The notes under the pieces are model-generated. The model worked only from the letters and a program-made list of their open reading frames with translations, did not search any database and had not been told where the DNA came from. Below, one piece after another: positions 22,901-34,129 of a DNA stretch of 64,000 bases (within the stretch, counting starts at the first letter, position 1; the number at the start of each line of letters is the position of its first letter). Both the position numbers and the translations under genes were made by a program. The DNA comes from Phorcus lineatus (Eukaryota; Mollusca; Gastropoda; Trochida; Trochidae), in assembly GCA_921293015.1 (NCBI GenBank), contig OV121096.1, forward strand, positions 11,969,000 through 12,032,999, given 5' to 3'.

Positions 22901-25877
22901 ATTTGTAAATTTGAAAATGCCAATTTCAGGACGCGTCCCAGTGGAAAACTCTCTACCATTTTCTGTAATTACATTATCATATACGTATTGTTCCATTTGA
23001 TATCAAAGACACTCGTTGATATTCTCTATGTGCATCACAAAGGTTAATCATTTCATTTCATATTGTGGACGTTTTTCAGAACCATCCGCGGAAACATGCA
23101 CCCCTGTCTGTACAGGTACCGAAACCTGCGACACTTCTGTATCACCACCTGTGTGTAAAGGTGAGATTAGACGTCCTACTAGACTATACCAGATTTGATC
23201 TTTAGAGTTTTGTTCGACATATAAAATACTTTCCAAATATACGTAATCGGATGGTATACTAAAACCTAATTTTTTTATCATGATATTCATCTATCACGAC
23301 AATCTGTACATACCTACAAAATTTGAAAATAAATGCTATGAAATATATAATTTGAAAATTTGAAAATGCCAATTTCAGGACGCGTCCCAGTTGAAAGCTC
23401 TCTTCCATTTTCTGTAATTACATTATCAAATACGTATTGTTCCATTTGATATCAAAGACACTCTGTTGATATTCTCTATGTGCATCACAAAGGTTAATCA
23501 TATCATTTCATATTGTGGATGTTTTTCAGAACCATCCGCGGAAACATGCACCCCTGAATGTACAGGTACCGAAACCTGCGACACTTCTGTATCACCACCT
23601 GTGTGTAAAGGTGAGATTAGACGTCCTACTAGACTATACCAGATTTGACTTTTACACTTTTAATTGATGTATCAAATACTTTCTAAATATACCTAATCAG
23701 ATGGTATAGTAAAACCCAATATTTTATCGCGACATTCATCTATCACGGCAATCTGTACATACCTACAAAGTTTAAAAAATTATACTATGAAATATATAAT
23801 TTGTCAGTTTTAAAATGCCAATTTTAGGACGTGTCACAATGGAAACTCTCTATTATTTTATGTAATTACATCAGTCAATACGTGGTGTTACAAATTGTCC
23901 CACAAGAATAAGCAGGATTTGACGTTATTGATCTACTGCTGTTACCGAACTGCAAACTGTATGTCATTTTTTCACGCCAAAGCTTGCATGTGTCAAGTAA
24001 TGTATATAAAAAATGACTGTCCTAACCATGTGACGTCATAAATCCATTTAATGTGATGCCATTTTCAAGGTCCTGAACGCGTCGCTGCAATGGCTGTTTT
24101 GTTGATAATAAAAACATTGGTTATACAGACTAAAATTAGTTTGAACTAGAATATATATTACCGTCTTGTTTATATTCACAATAGTTTTAGAGAGGCCATT
24201 TGATACTCACGCACTTATAAAAGTGTAATGTTTGTAATTGATTCGACTTTGTTATAATTACATATTATTTATACAATTTGTTTCGTAATATCCAAATTCA
24301 AATTTTTCAAGTTTTTATAACAATATAAAAATTATAAGAAACCGAACGAATGATATATGATCGATACCTAGTAGTCGAATCAAAACATTCGGATCCTGCC
24401 GTTTTCTGAATAGTTTGTTCAAGATTAAAACTTACATGTATGAGTTGAACGGACTGAGACTCCTTTAACCAGCAACAACGTCTATCCTTGGGATAATGAA
24501 GAGCTATTCCCCTTTTGATGTATGGACACAGAGCTTTGATTTTAACTTATTAACTGCTTAACTGATGCAGGATTCAGATTTTTTAAAATCTTCTCTTTTT
24601 CAGAAAATGGTGGAAGCATTGGTAAATATCTTCTCCTTGACAAAATGAAATGAAAGTGTTTATGAAAATGAATAATCTGTAATTTCTGAATCTCATCATG
24701 TGCATGTAAGGTATTGTCGGTTCGAGCGTGCGTCCTTTTCCCGCCTCTCATCTAATGTACTTTTATCCAAATGTCACCAATTATTGTATATATTGATAGT
24801 ACATATGATGTACTTTACATTCATGTGTCATTTTTCATCATTCATGTCTTTATTCGCCGCCTATGGCTATTTTTATGTGTTTATGTGTTCCCTCCCATTC
24901 TTTTTATAAGTTCTACTACGACTATCTAGGGGTCTTATTTATTTACTCACTCAAGTAGTGATTAGGGATCATCTAAAGTACTGTGTGCTTGTTGTTTATT
25001 CATCCCTATTTTTAGTCCACCCGTGTCCCGTCACCCCCTTGTTAATTCAAGCATGTGTTGATTTGTCTGATTGATGCTATTCCGTTAAGACGGCCATTAG
25101 CTTATCTTGTTGTTACAATGTCTCGCGGTATGCTAGAGTGATTCCCTACAGCGTGACTATTTGTTTATTGTAGGGTCGTTGACTTCCTTCATTAGTTGTT
25201 AACTCCTGTTGAGTTGACTATCTTGTTGTTGTACCCGGTTATCGTCTTGTTTAGACTGCAAATAAATCACTTGATTCACTCATTTGCTTCTCTCTTACTA
25301 TTATTGGTTTGATTGTTTTATTTTCTTACCTTACTGCTGGATAAACGGGTCTCGTCGGAGTTTAGATTTCGTTACACCGTGACAGGTATGATAAGAAAGG
25401 GCACGTAACAAAAGCACTTTTTTTATTTGGTGTTACATAATGATCGTAGTACGGATAAAAACAGCAATATCGTAGTTGAAGTAATACAAGTAGCAGTAGT
25501 AGCAGTAGTAGAAATAATAGTAGCAGTAGTAGAAGTAGTAGTTTTAGTTGTTGTTGTTGTTGTTGTAGTAAAAAACGTGGTATTTGTATTTGTATTACAG
25601 ATGTGGTATGTAGCTATTGTGGTTGTAGTATTAGTGTAGCAAAGTGAAGTTGATTGTCTATAACTTGTTAAATAATCGTATAGTTTTTCAGAGAGAATGA
25701 TATAACTGATTTTTGTCTTGTCATTTTCTCTTCTCATTATCAACTCCACTTCATATTATTTGTTAATGCAAATTATATTAATTTATCAATTATATATATA
25801 TGTTTATGTTGTTCATTATAGTTGCTGCCGCACCTGGAATTCTTCTGGCTCTTCTTCTTGCTGTCATTGTCCTGTAG
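18526..25877 (+). CDS. Secreted, probably GPI-anchored EGF/Cys-module protein (9 exons)
   Basis: Exons 18526-18562, 19697-19822, 20558-20659, 22199-22279, 22633-22713, 23080-23160, 23530-23610, 24604-24621 and 25822-25877 join to 663 nt (220 residues plus TAG), every junction being phase 1 with GT/AG ends. Order: signal peptide (1-22), cysteine-rich segment (23-54), EGF-like domain (55-88), four 27-residue four-cysteine modules (89-196), short NGGS-containing link (197-202), and hydrophobic C-terminus (203-220) that stops without a cytoplasmic tail, as in GPI-anchor signals. Cell-surface or matrix display is likely. The exact role is unknown. All-phase-1 exons permit module gain or loss without a frameshift. 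Additional exons in the long introns cannot be excluded. Confidence 0.78.
19697..19822 (+). CDS. Exon 2: rest of signal peptide and Cys-rich segment
   Basis: The acceptor is TTTGATTTCAG and the donor is GTATCT. It encodes 42 residues including ADCTDDPSVCVTATEIC and RKCFSN. Its cysteine spacing and the T-E-x-C core resemble the four duplicated modules downstream, so it may be the older form of the same module. Both ends are phase 1. Confidence 0.75.
19928..19966. repeat. (TA)n microsatellite
   Basis: About 19 TA dinucleotides without interruption, followed by a T run, in intron 2 of the EGF gene. Confidence 0.9.
20558..20659 (+). CDS. Exon 3: EGF-like domain
   Basis: The 34 residues DCADGDCMHGGTCGTD... 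through CDCTGGYSGPKCET show the six-cysteine EGF pattern with the closing CxCxxGYxGxxC. There is no clear calcium-binding consensus at the start. Phase 1 at both ends, acceptor TTATGTAAG, donor GTTGGT. Confidence 0.8.
22199..22279 (+). CDS. Exon 4: Cys module copy 1
   Basis: The 27-residue module begins EPTAETCNPVC, then TGTETCDTSAS, and closes PPVCK. Cysteine spacing is C-x3-C-x5-C-x8-C. Phase 1-1, acceptor TTTTTCAG, donor GTGAGA. It carries Ala where the other copies have Val. Confidence 0.75.
22633..22713 (+). CDS. Exon 5: Cys module copy 2
   Basis: It equals copy 1 except Val for Ala before SPPVC. The donor is GTTAGA rather than GTGAGA, a weaker site that could allow skipping of this in-frame exon. 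Confidence 0.75.
23080..23160 (+). CDS. Exon 6: Cys module copy 3
   Basis: The module begins EPSAETCTPVC, differing from copies 1 and 2 by T to S and N to T. All four cysteines are kept. Donor GTGAGA, phase 1-1. Confidence 0.75.
23530..23610 (+). CDS. Exon 7: Cys module copy 4
   Basis: The module begins EPSAETCTPEC, with a V to E change unique to this copy, the remainder matching copy 3. Phase 1-1. Copies 3 and 4 also share most of their introns, so they are the youngest pair. Confidence 0.75.
24604..24621 (+). CDS. Exon 8: 18-nt microexon (ENGGSI)
   Basis: It lies between a pyrimidine-rich acceptor (CTCTTTTTCAG) and the donor GTAAAT and keeps phase 1. The small residues N-G-G-S just before the hydrophobic tail are the usual environment of a GPI attachment site. 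Such a short exon needs transcript support. Confidence 0.55.
24693..25383 (+). mobile_element. Possible solo LTR in intron 8
   Basis: The stretch differs from its surroundings in composition. It starts TGTAAGG, contains a TATAAG near 24906 and AATAAA near 25261, and ends CGTGACA, so it has TG...CA ends and LTR-like signals over about 690 bp. No internal retrotransposon genes and no clear 5-bp duplication were found. The call is weak. Confidence 0.3.
25473..25628. repeat. GTA/GTT/GCA trinucleotide array
   Basis: Imperfect trinucleotides (GTAGCAGTAGTA, then GTTGTTGTTGTT) run through intron 8. They create artificial open frames of V, L or T residues on both strands. Confidence 0.85.
25822..25877 (+). 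CDS. Exon 9: hydrophobic C-terminal tail and stop
   Basis: Read in phase 1 it gives VAAAPGILLALLLAVIVL and then TAG. A stop directly after about 14 hydrophobic residues indicates a cleaved GPI signal rather than a transmembrane helix with a tail. The acceptor is TTCATTATAG. Confidence 0.7.
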
Positions 25878-26379
25878 AAAATACCGCGTTGTCTGTCCAT
25901 AGGTGTGTTGTGAAACCTTAGTGCAAACTAAGAGATAATTTATTTGCCATATGGCTGTAGGTAGACAAATCTGTGATCAACAAATTCAGGAAAATTAATC
26001 CAACCAATCCAATGAGACATGGTGTGCCTGTAAATCCTCTTAAAATAGCTGTAGAAAATGATAACTCAAAATCAAACATACAATCTTTATTTTAATATCC
26101 TTGTTTGATGTTTTTCTTCAAGTTTTTCGTGTGTCTTGGGTATTTTTTGTTAGTCTGATAGTAATTTATGAGCTGGAACCGGAGATATTAGAATCATACT
26201 GTTCAATCTATCTGAAAGGGCAAAATTTCTCCAATACCTTCATTTGACCCACGAGATGACAATACTGATGACGTGGTCCCTCCAAAGGATAAACTGACCG
26301 AGTAGATATCATCTACCCTCTCACATATATTGAACTTGTTTACGACATACTGCAAAATGATTTCATGTTAATTTGTTTC

Positions 26380-26385
26380 AATAAA
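26380..26385 (+). terminator. Poly(A) signal of EGF/GPI gene
   Basis: AATAAA lies 502 bases after the stop codon and is followed by AT-rich sequence, giving a 3' UTR of about half a kilobase. Confidence 0.5.
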
Positions 26386-26399
26386 TATCTTAAAACATA

Positions 26400-29300
26400 T
26401 TAAGTGTCTTTATTTAAATGCTTTTTAAATTCATATATGCACTGTCCCTGATAAATGTTCTTGGGGTATGTTCTGTGTATTCTATCAGTAAAATCATTAG
26501 ACGAAAAACGGTGTTAAAATTTCCAAGTAGAAAGAATATCGAGAGGCCATTTATATCCATATTTGCACTTGACATGAGTTTGATAAGCAACGAATTCAAG
26601 ATCTAAGAATTGAAACTATCTTCAACTATTCAAATGTTTACATGACTGTTTTAAAGTTATACGCCAAGGAACACTTCAAACAGGTCAAAGCAGTAAATTA
26701 TGACCATCAAAACTATTCCCCATTGTGTCTACATTGAATAAAGATATTGAAAAAGACTACACATGAACGCTATGTCAATATTGAATAAAGGTTAGGGCAT
26801 AGAGAGATTAATATAAATCAAGGAATAAATCCTGGGTTACCACGAGAAGTGATACCTGGATTTTAACAAATTTATTAGAACTAGAGTGTTCCAGTAACAT
26901 TTGATTTTAAGTCCCTCTAATAAGATGATACGACAAGGGACCTTTTCTCAACAAAGGCCCAGGTTAAGGGTTGTGAGTAAGTCGAAATGTAGTATTTGAG
27001 GTTTAAACACATGTACATGTATGATGTGTTGTTGGTGACACAAGGGATTAGTCATACTTTTAACATTATGAAAGTGCTAATCTATTTGCAAACTATCCAT
27101 AAGTTTATGATTTCCTTTGGACTTTTGGTGTTAAAGACTCCTTTTGATCGCTCTTGGTCAGTGATCATCAAAACATATCGTTTATGTTCACGCTGGGCAC
27201 GGAATTTTGTTATTTGAGAAAATTGATAGAATGGTATGGTGCATGTACGTATTGACTTGAGACATAACAGATATGGCTTCTCCATTGCCCGGAAAATAAC
27301 AGAAAAACAAGAGCGTTTTTTTAAAGCCCTAGCTTGATTCATTGACGTCTGTAAATATCAGGATATTCATTATTCATAATTCGCAGTAGGTTAACCGATA
27401 TATTAGAATTATAAAAATTTAAATAACACTTATTTTAAAGTAATATTTTGACCTAAAATGGATGTTTAGCATGGTTATATTTTGCGATTCTGCTATTTTC
27501 AGGGGTATTGATATACTGAAAATAGTTTTAAAAATCACAACATTCTCAAAGGTTAATTCTTATATAAATATACGAACTTACTCCATAATTCAAGTGCGTG
27601 TGTAGTATTATTCATAGGTACGTATATTGGCCAAAACCTCTGCAATGTTATAATGAATTGTAAAGTTTTTTCGGCGTACGAGGTGGGCTTCGCAAATTGC
27701 TTAGCTACCTAAATATGTCAAACTCGACGTCCGAAAATCATTGTCGGCAAAGAGCCCGTCCGATGTTTTTGAACTCGATCATTTTGACTTGATCCATATT
27801 AAAGGTAAACCATTTGGAATATCTTAATGTATATTTTTATAATAATATGTGACAATAACATTTTCAAACACACTTTTAAGAAACAGGGGTTTTGACTTGT
27901 GTTGTAACGATTTACCGATAGTATCTGTGTTTGCACCATCTTCTACGCGATACGAGTGCATCGATACCAAACACATTTAGACAATATATCATATATTTCT
28001 GATATTTTATCTTCAATTTAACAGTCTTTGCTTTTTGGATATCCAGTCATGAAATAATTATGACAGGTTGTTATGTAAGAAATAACATAACCTATCATCT
28101 AGTCTAATCTGCTTTCTAATGCTGTAGAGTATCGGGATGCATATTGTATCGCAAGGGTATCGTGGTGAAAATCGATTCGCAGGTTCCTAAGCAATGTGTG
28201 CATGATATTTTGTCTCGACTTATAAAACTGGAATCGGGATACATTGTATCGGCACTAAGGCCACGATGCACAGGTCTATTGTTAACCCCGTCAAATCCAT
28301 CTACTCTTTCTTCCAGATTGTTGTTTTTGACATTACATGCCCCTGTGGTATTAATTATATGACAATATTTTAAACGGAGGTTTTACATTATGATGAAATC
28401 ACATGCACATGTAATTCGTAAGAAAACCATTCATCTATTCTTGAATACACCGGATCAAGGATTGCAGAAATATTGATGATTTTAGATAACCCTGTTGTAA
28501 GTGATCTTTAAAAAATGGAAATATCACCGTAGCAAAATATGAGCAACAGCTCCTTATAATGCAAGGACTGATATCATATACATACGGTAGAAACGCCTTC
28601 TCGCCGTCCCTGGACTTCTCACGAAGGAATTATGTCAGTAAACTTTATAATATTTGTAATTTACACATTTATTGGTATTAGGAATTGCATGTGGACAAGC
28701 AAAAGAGATCACATTAACAAAAGTAAACGTTCTTTTTTTATCTATCTATAGGTCGATCAATAAACAGTTAACCTTCGGCTTAGATGAACTACTAAACAGT
28801 ATAGAATTACAGACGACGAGAGCTACTCAATTAAGCAAATCAGTTTATTCAATATTTTGTCCATGTGGCTAGAGTACAATGGAATGTGACTACTTACATA
28901 TGTCACATGACAGGACAGAAATATTGTTATATAATTATTTTTTTAAATGAAAATACATGTTTCATAAAGCTTGCAACAGATTTTATCAATTCAATATTTG
29001 ATGAAGTAACAAGAGCATACAAGTTTATGTGGTTTACATTTCTCAAATACTCATTTCTGAGGTTTTTATAACGTCCACATGTGAACAGTAGAGGAAATAT
29101 CTTCTATATAATCAGAATAACAGTTTGTACACACACCAATATTTACATTGTCATATCTTTTTTGTCTCAGAAGATTTATTTTAAACGAAAGTAAATCAAA
29201 TCATAGTTTACAAAATGAGTGTATTAACGTTTAATCACTTAGTGCTGTAATATACAATTTAGGCCGTAATGATGATTTAAAAGTTGAATAATGGCTCAGG

Positions 29301-30600
29301 AAATGGGATGTACATAGTGAGTCATGCCAGACTTGGTAATAAATATCTTTAACTCTCTATGTGAAAATATTTATGAACAATTGTAAATTTCAAACGTCTT
29401 CCATCCAGACGTAAGAGAAACCAGTTATAAATAATAAGTGACGGACATTCAATTAAGCCATAAGTATCGATAAGAGATTCAACTGAACAAGCTCTATTGC
29501 TATTCTAAAAAATATCACGAAAGTTTAATCATGTTTTGTGTTTATAATGCCAGATGACAAATAAATAACTTCAGAAAGATACCTTGGTCAATTGTCACAC
29601 ACAGACAATGATATCGTTACCAGGTTGATAGGTTCAAGTTTTTTTAAAGGGTTTTTCAAAGGGCCTTTACAGGGAAGTACATGTAACTTTGTTTTACTGT
29701 GATTTACTTATTACATAGAACTCTGTTTCAAGAAATTCTTTGATTGACTTCTGGAATTGCTCACATTGTTTTAAATATGGCATGAATCGTCTTAAGAAGG
29801 CAATTTTGTCAGCTGTTTTATGTGCATCCTTTTTAGGCTTTCAATGAAAATGATAACAATATTTCATATAAGGATTTGTCCTTATGACTGATATGTCCAA
29901 AACTTACCCATATCGCATATGCCCTTATCACTGAATTAAATAAAAACTTAAATGGCAAAGAAAAGAGGTCTCATTAATGAATTACAGTGTTGATTTGTAG
30001 ATTCGAAATTACATTTGGCCTGATAAATAAACTTTTCTATCTGTATTTTATGCCCGTTATAAATGTACTTGAATTGCTTGATCTTCGCTTATTTGTCATT
30101 AATGTACCCATTATAATTCTCATTAAGTTTCTAAATGCATTATCCTTATCTTAACTTCTTCTCATAAACAAATATGTTGAAAGTAATAAGTGTAACAGAC
30201 AACGGATTATATTCGGCAATTACTGAAAACAATCTTAATGCATGCAGCTTTACATTATAACATATATTGCTATTGATTTATCTCTTACGTTAGGCATTAA
30301 TAAGTTTATTAATAATGCTTATTAATTCTTTATCGTGTATTTGAGTTCATAAACAAAGGTAATGAGACCTGATAATTGAATAAACCTTTACTGTTATATG
30401 TCGATCAAATTTGCATGCATAAATGAGCTGTTAGCGACTTTTTGGCAATATTATAGGACTTAAAATTCAAGTACATGTACGTTGCAAAAGTAATTATATA
30501 AAAACACCATTTAGAACTATTTCCTGTACATTTTTCATTTTCACGCATTTTTTGGATTGCGTAGAATTTGTTTGTTTAGCAAGAAAATATTTTTGTGCAA
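26400..30600. other. Intergenic DNA, no gene seen
   Basis: Only short unsupported frames are present. GC-richer patches at 27660-27790 and 28560-28640 hold no recognisable domain. ATG(T)ACATGTA-type short palindromes are frequent. Confidence 0.35.
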
Positions 30601-30639
30601 TATTATTCTAGTAGGAGATTATCCCACGTTGAACTGATG

Positions 30640-32800
30640 ATGCACAAGTTACACGAGCTGCACGATCTGCAAGGACTACCAAAGGTGCACGAGTTGCACG
30701 AGCTATAGCTACATGAGCAACAAGAGCTACACAAGCTACACAAGCTGCATGAGACACACGAGATGCACATGTGTCGTTCACTTAGTTTTGTATTTCGATA
30801 TGCACCCATTGTTTACTTTTCATCCTTTCATTAACTTTCAATTAATTAATATTTATTGTATCACAAACTGACTTTCATACATGTACAGCATCTGTAAATA
30901 GTACCCGTCTTGGAAATTCGTTATATACAAGTAGAATACTTTCGTGCTATGTTATAAAACACTTTGTTGTATACTTGATTCTCACTTCTGTCTGAAAATC
31001 AATTAGTTTTAATAACTTTCACCAGCATGTAAATAGTTTTTCTTACCAAAACGCCATGACACACTCCGTCCACTTGTATGTAAACTGATACTTCTCACAA
31101 TGCACTCAATATGGTCCCTATAGGAATATCAACTCTGACCTTCAATTGATTATGATTTATTTTCTCACAGACTAATCTACTTGAGGAATTTTGAATGGAC
31201 CATTTCTACATCGTGTAGCTCATGTACCTAATTTAACTTGTGACACTCGTACGGGTGTGGTTGCTGTAGCGGGTTAAGCCCGTGTACCTCTCGCATCTCG
31301 TTTAGCTCTTGCAGCAAAGGTAGTCTTGTAGTTGTGCAGATCGTGGAGTCAGTGGATATGTTAGTACCGGTAGTCCGTGTAGTCTAGTCTAATGCAGCTC
31401 GTGCAGCGTGCAGCTGAAGTAGCTCGTGCATCTCGTTTCGCTCGTACATCTCTTGCAGTTTGTATAGCTCGTGTAGTGCGTGTTGCTCGTCTTGGCTCGT
31501 TTAATTTATGACTTCGGAGCAGATCATGAAGCCATGCAGCTTCTGTAGAGCGTGAAGATCTTGTATACCGTGCCTAGTGTAACCGATACTTCTCACATTG
31601 CCCTCGTTATTTATCCTATTTTAAAAGGAACATCCCCTCTACAATATGAATGTATTTCCATTATCAGTTATAACCTCTCCTGAATTCATGCAGATCCTGA
31701 AGTCAGTTTATCCCTTTAATGCCGGCATTTTGTGCAGTTTGTGTGACTCGTGTATTTCGTGTAGCTTGTGTGACTCGTGCAGATTGTGCAGATTGTGTTA
31801 TTCGTGTATTTCGTGTAACTTGTGAAGCTGTTGTAGCTCGTATTGCTCATTTAGTCTTTAAAGATTGTGGAGCTCGTGTAGCCCGTGTTGTTCGTGTAGC
31901 CCGCGTTGTTCGTTTAGACTGTGCAGATCGTGCATCTCGTGAAGCTTTGTAGCTCTGGTAGTCCTTGGAGTTCGTATTGCTCGTGGTTAGCTCGTGTTGT
32001 TCGTGTATCTCGTGTTGTTCGTGTATCTCGTGTTCCTTGTTAACAGATCGTGCAATTTGTGTAGCTCGTGTAGCTCGTGCAACTCTGGTGGTCCTTGCAG
32101 CTACTGTAGCTCGTATTGCTCGTGTAGCTCGTGTTTCTTGGGAAGATTATTAAACTGTATTCTGTATCACGGGTAGCACGTGGAGATCGTGTAACTGATG
32201 TTTTTCGCGATGAATTTTCTCATTATTTTCCAGGTGAATTGGATAGACCTCGTCTATAACAGTTAGATCAAGCTGCTCATGTCATGTGTCTACGCAAGGT
32301 ACAAGAATTTGGCGACTATCACATGAAGGTTCGAGGTGATGTTCAAAATGAAGGGAAAATATTGAGTGCATTGTGAGAAGTATCAGTTTCACGGGGCACG
32401 GTATAATGGATCTGCAAGCGCTACAGAAACTGCACGATCTTTATGATGTGCACGAATGTCACGAGCTAAACGAGCTACACGAGCTAAACGAGCTACACGA
32501 GCAACATGTACTTTATTTACTACACGACCTACACGATCTGCAAGGAATACCAGAGCTGCACGAGCTGCACGAGCTGCACGAGCTGCACGAGCTGCACGTA
32601 TACACAAGGTGAACGAGTTACACGAAATGCACGAACTACACGAGCTGAAAGATCTGCGCGCACTGTCATAGCTTCAGGAGGTACACGAGCAACAAGAGCT
32701 ATACAAGCTACACGAGTTACATGAGACACACAAGCTAAACGAGACACACGAGATGCACGAGCGTCACATGTGCCTCGTGAACCTTCAACAGTTCAGGCTT
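30640..32800. repeat. Degenerate 9-bp repeat field (GAGCTGCAC / GTGTAGCTC)
   Basis: Three blocks carry the same 9-mer family. Blocks 30640-30780 and 32440-32800 read GAGCTACAC/GAGCTGCAC on the plus strand. Block 31230-32200 reads the complement (GTGTAGCTC). Five exact copies of GAGCTGCAC lie at about 32551-32595. Frames here encode low-complexity peptides in several phases and are not treated as genes. Confidence 0.75.
31082..32389. repeat. 31-bp perfect inverted repeat around the 9-mer block
   Basis: The sequence at 31082-31112 (core GATACTTCTCACAATGCAC) recurs inverted without mismatch at 32359-32389. A diverged direct copy lies near 31585. The central block is therefore inverted relative to its neighbours. 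Confidence 0.8.
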
Positions 32801-33115
32801 TTCGTGTACATCGTGGAGTTCGTGTAACATGTGTCGTTCGCGCGGTTGTTTTATTTGGATATGCACTTATTGACTTTTCATCCTGTGAAGGAAAAACACA
32901 TTCAGCTTTCAATTAATTAATTTTTAATATATGCTGACTTTCAAACATCATCTGTAATTAGTACATGTATTAGAAATTAGATAAATGTCATTTAGCACTT
33001 GATTCTCCCTTCTGTCTAAACATCACTTAGTTTTTATTATTTTCATCCGCATGTAAATAATAACTCTTCTTACCAAAACGCCAAGACACACTCCGTCTAC
33101 TTGTTTGTAAACTGA
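32690..33115. repeat. Direct copy of 30700-31085
   Basis: From the 9-mers through GACACACTCCGTC...TTTGTAAACTGA, this region repeats 30700-31085 in the same orientation about 2.0 kb downstream, with small indels. It suggests a roughly 2-kb satellite-like unit with at least a partial second copy. Confidence 0.65.
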
Positions 33116-33688
33116 AGTACAGACTTTTGGATTAAATTGAATATCAATTTGATAGATTAAAATTTTTAATCTATCAACCTTTTTAACCTTGAATGAAAAT
33201 CATAGTACAAACATTGACTAAGGGTATGAACAATTTAAACAACATTCAAATCGTCAAATTATTTAAGTCACAGTGAAATATTACGCTACGAGATGTCCAA
33301 AAAACAAGATAAGAGAGACAATAGCATGTTTTATTGGGATTTGACAAAATAAACACATTGCGAAATATATATCTGACATTAAAATTATTTACAAAGTATA
33401 CTTTAGCTACTCGTATGTATAAGTTACTGTCATCTTTTAGCAGAGGTAGGGTCAAAGTCTCCAACAGCAAAGACAAGCATAGTACATTTCTTCAACCCCC
33501 AGTCATTTAAGCAGGGCGCGCTTCCCCCTTTTTCTACCCCGCTCTGCTCATTTTTCTGAGATCCATGCCTCTTTTGGTAGCCAAAATCATTGCGTCGGCC
33601 TTTTTGCAGAATTACTTATACATTCAAAATTATAATTAAATGTATAAAATAATACATACAAAAGTATCACAACAAAAAATTGACGACA

Positions 33689-34120
33689 CATTAGTTTCAT
33701 CCGATAATATTTTCACCATACATTAGTATCATTCGATAAAAGTTTCACCTTACATTAGTATCTTTCAATAAAAGTTTCACCTTACATTAGTATCATTCAA
33801 TAAAAGTTTCACCTTACATTAGCATCATTCCATAAAAGTTTTACCATACATTAGTATCATTCGATATAACTTTCACCATACATTAGTATCATTTGATAAA
33901 AGGTTCACCATTCATTAGTATCATTCGATCAAAGTTTCACCTTACATTAGTATCATTCGATAAAAGTTTCACCTTTCATTAGTATCATTCGATAAAAGTT
34001 TCACCTTACATTTGTATCATTCGATAAACGTTTAACCATATATTAGTATCATTTGATAAAAGTTTCACCATACATTAGAATCATTCCATAAAAGTTTCAC
34101 CTTACATAAGAATCATTCGA
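33689..34120. repeat. 32-bp minisatellite, about 13 copies
   Basis: The unit reads ATTAGTATCATTCGATAAAA followed by GTTTCACCTTAC, with scattered substitutions. Period about 32 bp. There is no open frame through the array. Confidence 0.9.
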
Positions 34121-34129
34121 CATCTATGA

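Larger units (their letters stand above)
22118..23880. repeat. Tandem duplication of about 450 bp, four copies
   Basis: Each unit contains an 81-nt coding exon plus conserved intron sequence, such as TTGATATCAAAGACACTC before the exon and TTTCAGGACGCGTCCCA-type sequence after it. Exon starts are spaced 434, 447 and 450 bases. Introns are conserved as well as exons, which points to fairly recent unequal crossing-over. Confidence 0.85.

Noticed and set aside
25423-25749. Open frames of V, L or T residues on both strands
   Set aside because: They arise from the GTA/GTT trinucleotide array and have no start context or domain.
31719-32747. Many overlapping 60-79-codon frames rich in A-R-A or E-L-H repeats
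   Set aside because: They are translations of the 9-bp tandem repeats, open in several phases and both strands at once.
33689-34120. Possible CRISPR array
   Set aside because: Repeats are contiguous with no unique spacers, and the window is eukaryotic.
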